Below the pieces are notes generated by a model. That model was not told the DNA's origin. It worked only from the letters and a program-made list of their open reading frames with translations, and ran no database searches. The position numbers and the translations under genes were made by a program. Source: Caballeronia glathei (GTDB lineage Bacteria > Pseudomonadota > Gammaproteobacteria > Burkholderiales > Burkholderiaceae). Taken from it: a DNA stretch of 64,000 nt. Shown here one piece after another: positions 52,695 to 61,032 of this stretch. Positions within the stretch are counted from its first letter, which is position 1; every line of letters begins with the position of its first letter. The DNA lies in NCBI RefSeq assembly GCF_000698595.1, contig NZ_JFHC01000036.1, positions 19,398 to 83,397 of the forward strand. The letters are read 5' to 3'.

Positions 52695-53104
52695 TGCGGC
52701 AGCCCGCGCGTATACCCCAAACAACTGTGCTTCCTTAAATTAGAAGCCTTCAGTAATATCTGAACAATCAGGGACGGGAATACAAGAGCGCAGACCGCGT
52801 GAGAACACGCGGTTAGGCTGCGCCAGAGAGCAAACGTATGCTTGCAAGGCGGCCGCAGGCCTCGGAAAGAGGCGACGATCCGATGCCCGGGCATGCGATC
52901 GGCTGGACGGACCCGCGTGTCGTGCGGGCGCGATGCGCCTGGCGTGCACCAAGGCGGATCGTCGTCCTCCGACCCGCAACCCGCGTGACGCAGTAGAGGT
53001 TTCGCTTTCGGCCCAATTCTCCATAACATGCATCGCCTTTACCCAGTAGCGCAGTCTAGCGTCAGGCGCAATGCGCCTCGTGGCCCACGGACTCAAGCGA
53101 GCTC
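52695..53104. other. Gene-free region upstream of the GGDEF-EAL gene
   Basis: 410 nt with no supported gene. The left part is AT-rich (52725-52770) and includes a weak GCTTC/GAAGC hairpin that could be a phzF terminator. The GGDEF-EAL promoter must lie here; I see no near-consensus pair. Confidence 0.4.
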
Positions 53105-55537
53105 ATGAACCGAACACGGCCAAATGCGTCACGCGAAGGCAAGCTGAGCAGTTCGCCGCCCCGCCGCCGGCGCGCGCTGCTCGCCATTCCCGTGCTCGGC
53201 ACGCTCGTGCTGGTCCTGCTCTGGACGGTGATCTTCGCGCGGCTCTCGGTGGAGCGCGAGGCGACGACGCATGAGTCCATGGCGTCGGCGGCGATCCTTT
53301 CGTCCGCGCTCGAGCAGCACACGATCAAGGCGATCCACCAGGTCGACCAGATCACCCGCTTCGTCAAGTACGAGTTCGAGAAGACGCCCGAGAACTTCAA
53401 TCTGATCGCGACCGTCGAAAAGGGCGTCGTGCAGAGCGACACGCTCGTGCAGGTGTCGCTGATCGACGAGTACGGCACGCTGATCGCCAACACCGCCGAC
53501 CCGCATCCGAAGCCGATCGACCTCTCCGATCGCGAGCACTTCAAGGTGCACGCGCATTCCAACGACGACCTGCTCTATATCAGCAAGCCGGTGCGCGGCC
53601 GCGTCTCGGGCATGTGGACGCTGCAGATCACGCGCCGCCTGAACCACCCGGACGGCTCGTTCGCGGGCGTCGTCGTGGTGTCGGAAGACCCCACCTACTT
53701 CACGAGCGACTTCTACAACGTGGCGTCGATCGGGCGCGAAGGCGTGATCGCCGTCGTCTCCGACAACGGCTCCGTGCTCGCGCGCAACACCGGCGCGGGC
53801 GCCGCCACCGGCCCCGCCGGCAAGACGGCGGTGAGCAAGCTGGACCCGAAGACCGCCGCCGAACGCGCGCGCGGCGACTTCACCGCGAGCGGCGTGTATC
53901 CGACCTCCGACCACGCGTCGGGCATCTACGTCGACCCGATCGACAACGTGAAGCGCATCGTGTCGTACCGGCACATCGACGGCTATCCGCTCGGCGTGCT
54001 CGTGGGCCTGTCGGTACGCGAGGAATTTACCGATTACAACCACACGCGCAATGTCTACCTGCTGATGGCGAGCTTCATCTCGCTCGCGATGCTCGGCTTC
54101 TTCGCCGTCGCGACGGGCCTGATCGGCAAGCTGCTCGGGCGCGAGCGCGAGATGACGCATCTCGTCGAGTTCGACCTGCTGACCGGCCTGCGCAACCGGT
54201 ATTCCACCTTGCAGGCGCTGCGTCACGATGTCGCCCAGTCGGACAATCTCGGGCACCTCGCGCTGCTCTTCATCGACCTCGACAACTTCAAGACGGTGAA
54301 CGACACGCTCGGCCACAACGCCGGCGACATCGTGCTGCAGATGACGGCGTCGCGCCTTGCGGAGACGGTCGGCGACACGGGCGCCCTCTCGCGCATCGGC
54401 GGCGACGAGTTCGTCGTCGTGGTGAAGGGCGACGAAGTCGAGCGGCGCGCGGTCGCGCTCGCCGAAGCCATCTCGACCATGTTCGCGACGCCGTTCGACG
54501 TGCGCGGCAGCGCCTTCGTGCTGCACGCAAGCATTGGCATCGCGCTCTTTTCGGTGTCGAACGAAAGCGAGATCGACCTGCTCAAGAAAGCCGATCTCGC
54601 GATGTACAGCGCGAAGGACGCGGGCAAGAACTGCTACCAGTTCTACTCGCCGCACCTGTCGCATCGCGCGGACCATCTGATGAAGTGGGAGCAGCAGTTG
54701 CGCGTCGCGCTGACCGAGCAGCAGCTCTTCCTCGCCTATCAGCCGAAGATCGATCTCGCGCGCCGCTGCATCACCGGCTTCGAGGCGCTCGTGCGCTGGA
54801 ACCATCCGCAGCACGGGCTGATTCCGGCCAACGAGTTCATACCGGTCGCGGAATCGACGGGGCTCATCGTGCCCGTCGGCGACTTCGTGATTCATACCGC
54901 ATGCATGCAGCTTGCCCGCTGGCAGCGCGACGGCTACACGGGCCTGTCGCTCGCGGTGAACATTTCGGCCGTCCAGTTCTGGCGCGGCGACCTGCTCGAA
55001 ACCGTCGCGCGGGCGATCTCGGAAAGCGGCATTCCCGCCGACAAGCTCGAACTCGAAATCACCGAAACCGTGATGATGGAGTACCCGGAGCTGGTATCGG
55101 AAAAGATCTCGGCGTTAAAACGACTGGGCGTTCGCATCGCGCTCGACGACTTCGGCACGGGCTATTCGTCGCTGTCGTACCTGAACCGCTTTTCCGTCGA
55201 TACGCTCAAGGTCGACCGCTCGTTCATCCAGGCGATCCCCGACGATCGCAGCGTATGCGTGATGGTCTCCGCGATCATCAATCTCGCGCGCTCGCTCGGG
55301 CTCACGGTGGTGGTGGAAGGCACGGAGAAGGAAGAGCAGATTGCGTGGCTCTCGGGGCTCGGGCCGATCGAGGCGCAAGGGTTCCTGTTCTCGCGCCCGG
55401 TGCCCGCGGACGGGGTTCAGGCGCTGCTCGACCGCTTCGGGGTGTGCGGGCATTCCGCCGGTCTCGCGCCGCGCACGCGCAAGGGGCACGGTAAGGAGCG
55501 AACGAGCGCGGTCGTGGGGATCAAGGCAGAGGATTGA
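53105..55537 (+). CDS. Membrane diguanylate cyclase/phosphodiesterase (dCache-GGDEF-EAL)
   Basis: An 810-residue c-di-GMP enzyme. One membrane helix (about 23-45) is followed by a periplasmic dCache-like sensor (about 46-310) and a second helix (about 318-340). The GGDEF domain (about 350-520) has an intact LSRIGGDEFVVVV near 433; the RxxD product-inhibition site is not seen upstream. The EAL domain (about 535-780) is intact by signature: GFEALVRWNHPQ, LELEITETVM, ALDDFGTGYSSLSYL and LKVDRSFI. It could be bifunctional. The C-terminus ends in a basic Gly/Lys tail. It is a single gene. Confidence 0.93.
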   Translation: MNRTRPNASREGKLSSSPPRRRRALLAIPVLGTLVLVLLWTVIFARLSVEREATTHESMASAAILSSALEQHTIKAIHQVDQITRFVKYEFEKTPENFNLIATVEKGVVQSDTLVQVSLIDEYGTLIANTADPHPKPIDLSDREHFKVHAHSNDDLLYISKPVRGRVSGMWTLQITRRLNHPDGSFAGVVVVSEDPTYFTSDFYNVASIGREGVIAVVSDNGSVLARNTGAGAATGPAGKTAVSKLDPKTAAERARGDFTASGVYPTSDHASGIYVDPIDNVKRIVSYRHIDGYPLGVLVGLSVREEFTDYNHTRNVYLLMASFISLAMLGFFAVATGLIGKLLGREREMTHLVEFDLLTGLRNRYSTLQALRHDVAQSDNLGHLALLFIDLDNFKTVNDTLGHNAGDIVLQMTASRLAETVGDTGALSRIGGDEFVVVVKGDEVERRAVALAEAISTMFATPFDVRGSAFVLHASIGIALFSVSNESEIDLLKKADLAMYSAKDAGKNCYQFYSPHLSHRADHLMKWEQQLRVALTEQQLFLAYQPKIDLARRCITGFEALVRWNHPQHGLIPANEFIPVAESTGLIVPVGDFVIHTACMQLARWQRDGYTGLSLAVNISAVQFWRGDLLETVARAISESGIPADKLELEITETVMMEYPELVSEKISALKRLGVRIALDDFGTGYSSLSYLNRFSVDTLKVDRSFIQAIPDDRSVCVMVSAIINLARSLGLTVVVEGTEKEEQIAWLSGLGPIEAQGFLFSRPVPADGVQALLDRFGVCGHSAGLAPRTRKGHGKERTSAVVGIKAED

Positions 55538-55617
55538 AGTGACCGTCAGGCGGCTGGCCGGTCGGTTGATCGCCAGGCGTGAAGGCTCGACGAACCCTCC
55601 CGCCTGGCTGCGCGGCT

Positions 55618-56640
55618 TCATCGCGCCGACGCGAACCCGCCGAAAAACGACCGCGCATTCGCCTCGAGGCTGTCGATGTGATACCCGCCCTCCTGCACGA
55701 TGAGGGTGGGCAGCCGCAACCCGCCGATCGCGCCGCCGAGCCGGCCGAAACCTTCGGTCGTCACCGCGACCATCGACTGCGGATCGTCCTTGTAGATATC
55801 GAAGCCGAGCGCGAGCACGAGCGCATCCGGCTGAAAGCGGTCGAGCACGCGCAGCGCCGCGTCGAGCTGCTCGAAGAACACCTCCTCGCCCGCACCGTGC
55901 GGCATCGGCAGATTCACGTTGTAGCCGTCGCCTTCGCCCGCGCCACGCTCGTCCTCATAGCCCGCGACGACCGGATAGAAGTTCGTCGGATCGCCGTGAA
56001 TCGATACGTACAGCACGTCGTCGCGGCCGTAGAAGATCTCCTGCACACCCTGGCCGTGGTGCATGTCGGTATCGAGGATCGCGACGCGGCCGAAGCGCTC
56101 GCGCAACGCCTGCGCCGCGATCGCCGCATTGTTCAGGTAGCAGAAGCCGCCCGCCGCTTCCGCGCGCGCATGATGGCCCGGCGGCCGGCACAGCGCATAC
56201 GCTTCGCGCGCGCCTTCGTTGATGGCGGCGGCGCCCGCCACCGCGCTCTGCGCCGACCAGTAGGCGGACCGGTAGGTGTCGGGGCCGACCGGGCAGCTGC
56301 CGTCGGCGAGATAGCGCGCCGCCTTGCCGAGCACGCCGCGCAGCGGATTACCTTCGCGCACGTAGATGTTCGACATGACTTCGTCGCCCCAGTCCTGCGG
56401 GATTTTCTTCCACTCGGCGTGCGCTTCCTCGAGAAAGCGCAGGTAGTTCATGCCGTGCACCGCGGCGAGCGGCGCATGGCCGTGGTCGGCAGGCTCGCGC
56501 ACGTCGAAGTCGAGCGACTTCGCGGCCTGCACGAGCCGCAGCGCACGCTCCGGCACCTCTTGCGGGGTGCGCATCTGGCCGCGCGACAGGTAGCTGCGCG
56601 GATGATGTTTCAGCTGTTCAGGATGAAAGTAAGCCAGCAT
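55618..56640 (-). CDS. Acetylpolyamine amidohydrolase (histone-deacetylase superfamily)
   Basis: A 340-residue zinc deacetylase, the usual length for acetylpolyamine amidohydrolases. YALCRPPGHHARAEAAGGFC has the tandem His of the charge relay; AILDTDMHHGQGVQEIF carries the Asp and His zinc ligands; QEGGYHIDSLEAN has the transition-state Tyr. It would remove acetyl groups from acetylputrescine, acetylcadaverine or similar amides. I start at MLAYFHPEQLKHH (GAGGAC upstream). It is the last gene of an operon behind a carbamoylase and a transporter. Confidence 0.9.
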   Translation of the reverse strand: MLAYFHPEQLKHHPRSYLSRGQMRTPQEVPERALRLVQAAKSLDFDVREPADHGHAPLAAVHGMNYLRFLEEAHAEWKKIPQDWGDEVMSNIYVREGNPLRGVLGKAARYLADGSCPVGPDTYRSAYWSAQSAVAGAAAINEGAREAYALCRPPGHHARAEAAGGFCYLNNAAIAAQALRERFGRVAILDTDMHHGQGVQEIFYGRDDVLYVSIHGDPTNFYPVVAGYEDERGAGEGDGYNVNLPMPHGAGEEVFFEQLDAALRVLDRFQPDALVLALGFDIYKDDPQSMVAVTTEGFGRLGGAIGGLRLPTLIVQEGGYHIDSLEANARSFFGGFASAR

Positions 56641-56656
56641 CTGTCGTTGTCCTCGT

Positions 56657-57931
56657 TCATTGTCCTCGGCCATTGCCGTCATTCATGCATGCATGGGCCG
56701 GCGTGCGGGCGACGGCGCGCGCGAGCACCGCATTCACCAGCACGTTCGTGCCGCTCGTGACGTCCTCCGGCAGCGCATCCTCGGCTTCGTTGTGCGACAG
56801 GCCGTCGACACACGGGATGAACACCATCGCCGTCGGCACGTGGCGGGCGAGGTGGATCGCGTCGTGGCCCGCGCCGCTCACGATGCGCTCGTAGCCGTAG
56901 CCAAGGCGCGCCGCGGCGTCCTCGACCAGCGATACGCAACTGCTGTCGAACGGTGTCGCCGGGCTCGTCCAGTAGTTTTCGATCACGGCGTCGAGGCCGC
57001 GCGCCTTCGCGATCCGGCCGAACGCCTCGCGAAGCTCGCGCTCCATTGCATCGATTTGCGCGTCGTCGGGATGACGCAGGTCGACCGTGAACGCGACGCG
57101 CCCCGCAATCGTGTTGCGCGACGAATTCGGAATGCCGACCTGCCCGATCGTGACGAGCCCCTGCGGCGCGAAACGCTGCGCGATCGCTTCGAGTTCGAGC
57201 GCCATCGCGGCGCTCGCGAAGAGCGCGTCGCGGCGGTACGGCATGGGTGTCGTGCCCGCATGCGCGGCGACGCCCGTCACGGCGACGTCGAGCCAGCGGA
57301 TCGCCTGCCCGCCCGTCACGACGCCGATCGGCTTACCGTGGCTTTCCAGCACCGGCCCCTGCTCGATATGCGCCTCGAAGTAGGAATCGACCGGCTGGCC
57401 GGTCGCGCTTCGCGTGCCGCTGTAGCCGCATTGCGCGAGCGCATCGCGAAGCGTCACGCCGTCGGCATCCTTCGTGTCGAGCGCAGCCGAAAGCGGCGCC
57501 GCGCCGACGAACACCGCCGAGCCGAGCATCGCGGGCGTGAAGCGCGCGCCCTCTTCGTTGGTCCAGGAGACGATTTCGATCGGCTTTTCCGTGACGATGC
57601 CGTGATCGTTCAGCGTGCGCACGAGTTCAAGCGCGGCGAGCACGCCGTAGACGCCGTCGAAGCGCCCGCCTTCCGGCTGCGTATCGAGATGGCTGCCGAT
57701 CACGACGGGCTTTTGCGTGCCGTCTGTGCCTTCGCGGCGCGCAAAAAGGTTGCCGACTTCATCGACGCTCACCGTCATGCCCGCCTCGCGGCACCACTTC
57801 GCGAAGTGATCGCGGCCGCGGCGGTCGTCGTCGGTGAGCGCGAGGCGCCGCACGCCGCCGCGCGCGGTCGCGCCCACTTGCGCCATGTCCATCAGGCTCG
57901 CCCACAGTCGCGGGCCGTTACATTGCAGCAT
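56657..57931 (-). CDS. Zn-dependent N-carbamoyl-L-amino acid hydrolase / allantoate amidohydrolase family
   Basis: A 424-residue M20-family binuclear zinc amidohydrolase (hydantoinase/carbamoylase family). VVIGSHLDTQPEGGRFDGVYG gives the first ligand His and bridging Asp; SWTNEEGARFTPAMLGS gives the Glu pair; FEAHIEQGPVLESHGKPIGV follows; SGAGHDAIHLARHVPTAMVF carries a further His. Such enzymes split N-carbamoyl amino acids or allantoate. The start is preceded by GAGGAC. It lies 24 nt after the MFS gene and 16 nt before the deacetylase, one operon. Confidence 0.88.
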   Translation of the reverse strand: MLQCNGPRLWASLMDMAQVGATARGGVRRLALTDDDRRGRDHFAKWCREAGMTVSVDEVGNLFARREGTDGTQKPVVIGSHLDTQPEGGRFDGVYGVLAALELVRTLNDHGIVTEKPIEIVSWTNEEGARFTPAMLGSAVFVGAAPLSAALDTKDADGVTLRDALAQCGYSGTRSATGQPVDSYFEAHIEQGPVLESHGKPIGVVTGGQAIRWLDVAVTGVAAHAGTTPMPYRRDALFASAAMALELEAIAQRFAPQGLVTIGQVGIPNSSRNTIAGRVAFTVDLRHPDDAQIDAMERELREAFGRIAKARGLDAVIENYWTSPATPFDSSCVSLVEDAAARLGYGYERIVSGAGHDAIHLARHVPTAMVFIPCVDGLSHNEAEDALPEDVTSGTNVLVNAVLARAVARTPAHACMNDGNGRGQ

Positions 57932-57955
57932 GTCTTCAGGTCCTCTTGAGGGCGT

Positions 57956-59266
57956 TCAGCGGGCCGGCACGGCGTCGGGCGCGTCGGCGCGGCGGTGCTT
58001 CAGCGCGTCGAGCGCCACGATGCACACGAGCGAGAGCCCCGCGAGGCACGTGTAGAACACGGCGAGCGGCCACCACTGCCCGACGAACCTGTGCGCGAGA
58101 TACGTGCCGACGAGCGGCGTCAGGCCGCCTGCGATCGCGCCGCACACCTGATACGACAGCGAGATCGCCGAATAGCGCACGCGGGTCGGAAAGATGCCCG
58201 AGACGAAGCCCGCGATCACCGAATAGAAGCTCGCCATGCAGACCACCGCGAGCGCGATGCCGACGATCATCGACACCATGTTGCCGCTCTTGACCAGGAT
58301 GAACATCGGGTACGGCGACACCATCGCGCACAGCGCCGCGAGCTTCAGGAAACGCGCGCCGCCGAGCTTCTCCGCGAGGTACGCGGCGAGCGGCTGCACG
58401 AGGAACTGGATGATCGCCACCGCGAAGAGGCAGTCGAGGATCAGCGACTTCGTCACGCCGACGTACTGCGTCGTGTACGAGATCATGAACGTGTTGGTGA
58501 AGTACACGCCCGCGATGCCGATCGTGTTCGCGCCGATGCAAAGTGCCACGAGCCAGCCCGACGAGCGGAACACCTCGGCGATCGGCAGCTCCACGGTGCG
58601 CTTCGACCGCTTCTCGCGCTCGAACTCGGGCGACTCGTTCACGCCGAGCCGGATGAAGATGCCCACGATGAGCAGCACCGCGCTCGCAAGAAACGGCAGG
58701 CGCCAGCCCCAGGCGATGAAGTCCGCGTGCTCCATCGACGTCACCGCGCGAAACGCGACGAGCGACAGGATCAGGCCTGCCGGGCTGCCCAGTTGCGCGA
58801 ACGACGCGAAGAACGTGCGGCGGCCTTCCGGCGCATGTTCGCCCGCCATCAGCACCGCCCCGCCCCATTCGCCGCCGACCGCGATGCCCTGCACGACGCG
58901 CAGCAGGACGAGCAGCACCGGCGCGAGCAGCCCCACATTCGCATAGCTCGGCAGCAGGCCGACGCAGACGGTCGCGACGCCCATCATCATGAGGGTCGTC
59001 ATCAGCGCCCTCTTGCGGCCGATCTTGTCGCCGAGATGGCCGAAGACGAGGCCGCCCAGCGGCCGCGCGAAGAAGCCGACCGCGAACGTGGCAAACGACG
59101 CCATCGTGCTCACGAACGGGTCATGCGACGGGAAATACAGCTCCCCGAACACGAGCGCCGCGGCGGTCGCGTAGATGTAGAAGTCGTACCACTCGATCAT
59201 CGTGCCGATGAACGCGGCCGTCGCGGCGCGTACCGGCTGGCGGGTTGTCTGATGGGATGGGGTCAC
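57956..59266 (-). CDS. MFS transporter, metabolite:H+ symporter (MHS) family
   Basis: A 436-residue major facilitator with 12 membrane helices. AFIGTMIEWYDFYIYATAAAL and FGHLGDKIGRKRALM are characteristic of the MHS family (citrate, proline/betaine, ketoglutarate-type carriers). I chose GTG at 59266, with AGGAG 6 nt upstream; the frame is open further upstream but has no comparable site and would run into the operator region. It is the first gene of the operon controlled, presumably, by the divergent LysR gene. Confidence 0.9.
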   Translation of the reverse strand: MTPSHQTTRQPVRAATAAFIGTMIEWYDFYIYATAAALVFGELYFPSHDPFVSTMASFATFAVGFFARPLGGLVFGHLGDKIGRKRALMTTLMMMGVATVCVGLLPSYANVGLLAPVLLVLLRVVQGIAVGGEWGGAVLMAGEHAPEGRRTFFASFAQLGSPAGLILSLVAFRAVTSMEHADFIAWGWRLPFLASAVLLIVGIFIRLGVNESPEFEREKRSKRTVELPIAEVFRSSGWLVALCIGANTIGIAGVYFTNTFMISYTTQYVGVTKSLILDCLFAVAIIQFLVQPLAAYLAEKLGGARFLKLAALCAMVSPYPMFILVKSGNMVSMIVGIALAVVCMASFYSVIAGFVSGIFPTRVRYSAISLSYQVCGAIAGGLTPLVGTYLAHRFVGQWWPLAVFYTCLAGLSLVCIVALDALKHRRADAPDAVPAR

Positions 59267-59372
59267 CGTGGGCTCCTGTCGCGCGCCCGGTTTCGCCTGG
59301 GCGGGCGCGTCGTTGTTCGGGCAGCGCCTGATGGAAACGCTGCGTGAGAGCCGTTTTATCACCAGCCATAAA

Positions 59373-59422
59373 ATATTAGTCAAATTTCGGTTTATTATCT
59401 TCCGTATAAATCTGGCTAATAT
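59373..59422. promoter_or_regulatory. Divergent LysR operator region
   Basis: ATATTAG (59373-59379) and CTAATAT (59416-59422) are inverted half-sites 43 nt apart. Between them TTTAT (59391-59395) and ATAAA (59406-59410) form an inner dyad of the T-N11-A kind bound by LysR proteins. The patch is strikingly AT-rich for this genome. Confidence 0.5.
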
Positions 59423-59435
59423 CTAGGAGCAGGCA

Positions 59436-60404
59436 ATGACGCAGCTGCGCGCCGATGTCGCGCGTTTTCTCAATGACCGGCTCGACTGGAACCTGCTGCG
59501 CACCTATCTCGTGATCATGCAGGAGCGCAGCGTGAGCCGCGCCGCCGCCCGGCTGCACCTCACGCAGCCGGCCGTGAGCCAGGCGCTGAAGCGCCTGGAG
59601 GACACGCTCGGCCGCAGGCTGATCGAGCGGCGCGGGCCGCACTTCGAGCCGACGCGCGCGGGCGAGGAGGTGTACCGGATCGCGAGCGACATCTACGGCC
59701 ACATGTCGCGGCTCGAAACCGAACTCGACGACCGCACCGACGACATCACCGGCTCGATCCGCCTTCTGAGCGTCAGCCGCATCGATTCGGACGTGTACGA
59801 CGAATTTCTCGCGGAGTTCCACCGGACGTATCCGCGCATCGACCTGCAGATCGAGGTGATGCGCTCGTCCGACATCATTTCGTCGCTGTTGCAGAAGACC
59901 GCGACGGCGGGCCTGGGGCTCTGCCGCACCCCCGTCGACAAGCTCGAGCAGCGCTGCTTCCTGCGCCAGCGCTACGCGATCTTCTGCGGACGGCACCACC
60001 GGCTGTTCGGCCGGCAGGCGCTCACCATGGACGACCTGCTCGCCGAGAACTTCGTGTCGTTCACGAGCGACCAGATCGGCGACAGCCTTTCGCCGCTCGC
60101 CGTGTTTCGCGATCAGCGGGGCTTCACGGGGCGGATCGTGGCGGCGTCGCCGAGTCTCGACGAGGTGCGCCGGCTGATCTTCGCGGGATACGGGATCGGC
60201 TGCCTGCCGGAGCACATCGTGCGCGACGACATCGCGCAGCAGCGCTTGTGGCGCCTGCCGCCGGAGGAAGGGCTGGCGGACGTCAACATCCACCTGCTCT
60301 GGCATCGCGCCCGCAAGATGAACGCGGCGGAGCAGGCGTTTCTCGACAGCATGGAGCGCACGATGCAGCGCTACTCACTGCCGGAGCGGCTCGGCTCGCG
60401 CTGA
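59436..60404 (+). CDS. LysR-family transcriptional regulator
   Basis: A 322-residue LysR regulator. The winged HTH is at about 17-76 (WNLLRTYLVIMQERSVSRAA, LTQPAVSQALKRLEDTLGRR). The effector domain (about 105-305) has a type-2 periplasmic-binding fold, with GSIRLLSVSRIDSDVYDEFL at its start. TAGGAG precedes the ATG. It is divergent from the MHS transporter, with paired half-sites in the spacer, so it probably activates the transporter-carbamoylase-deacetylase operon in response to the imported substrate. Confidence 0.93.
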   Translation: MTQLRADVARFLNDRLDWNLLRTYLVIMQERSVSRAAARLHLTQPAVSQALKRLEDTLGRRLIERRGPHFEPTRAGEEVYRIASDIYGHMSRLETELDDRTDDITGSIRLLSVSRIDSDVYDEFLAEFHRTYPRIDLQIEVMRSSDIISSLLQKTATAGLGLCRTPVDKLEQRCFLRQRYAIFCGRHHRLFGRQALTMDDLLAENFVSFTSDQIGDSLSPLAVFRDQRGFTGRIVAASPSLDEVRRLIFAGYGIGCLPEHIVRDDIAQQRLWRLPPEEGLADVNIHLLWHRARKMNAAEQAFLDSMERTMQRYSLPERLGSR

Positions 60405-60420
60405 ATCAGGAACGCATGCT

Positions 60421-60879
60421 TCAGAACCCGCGCGAGAGCACGGCGGTGCCGACGGTCACGACGCCGAGTACGAGATTGACGACGACGAGGCGCCGCACGG
60501 TCCCGACCGCGCGCGCGCCGTCCGGCCAGTTCTGCGCCTGCACCGCTCGGCGGATGCGCGGGAACACGGCAAAGCGGATATGCCCGAAGATCAGCATCAT
60601 CACGATGCCGAGGCCCGCCATCGCATGCAGCGGCCATGCGGCGTGGCCGCCGCCGTACTGCATCAGGAGATAGCCGCCCGTCAGCAGGATCACGAGCACC
60701 GAGCCCGCGACCCAGTTGAAGAACCGCGCGAAGACGGCTTCCCAGAGCGGCAGGCGCATCTGCGGCGTGAGATCGCCGAGCGCCGGGCGCAGGCAGAAGT
60801 GAGCGAACACCATTCCGCCTATCCACACGGCAACGCCGAGCAGGTGCAGGAAGAGCGCCACTTCGATGGCTTTGGTCAT
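60421..60879 (-). CDS. CopD-like small membrane protein
   Basis: A 152-residue protein with four membrane helices. LHLLGVAVWIGGMVFAHFCL, LILLTGGYLLMQYGG and IFGHIRFAVFPRIRRAV show the CopD-domain His/Gly pattern. CopD-type proteins are linked to copper uptake, but these short stand-alone forms may bind heme or have another role; no cop genes are nearby. It follows parC on the same strand, 153 nt away with a hairpin between, so it is probably separate. It converges with the LysR gene (16 nt). Confidence 0.8.
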   Translation of the reverse strand: MTKAIEVALFLHLLGVAVWIGGMVFAHFCLRPALGDLTPQMRLPLWEAVFARFFNWVAGSVLVILLTGGYLLMQYGGGHAAWPLHAMAGLGIVMMLIFGHIRFAVFPRIRRAVQAQNWPDGARAVGTVRRLVVVNLVLGVVTVGTAVLSRGF

Positions 60880-60961
60880 TGTGTTTCCGTGTGGTTGTGG
60901 AGTGCTGGCCTGGGCGTTCGACTGGGGGTTGTCGAGCCAGTTCCGCTTTTCACATGAAGAA

Positions 60962-61012
60962 GCGCCCCGTTACGTGCTGCGGCGTGCTGCGCAATGCCGC
61001 GTAACGGGGCGC
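60962..61012 (-). terminator. Hairpin terminator after parC
   Basis: 13-bp arms (60962-60974 with 61000-61012) around a GC-rich 25-nt loop; only TTCTT follows on the minus strand. Confidence 0.55.
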
Positions 61013-61032
61013 CTCGTGAAAGCGTTGACGGA

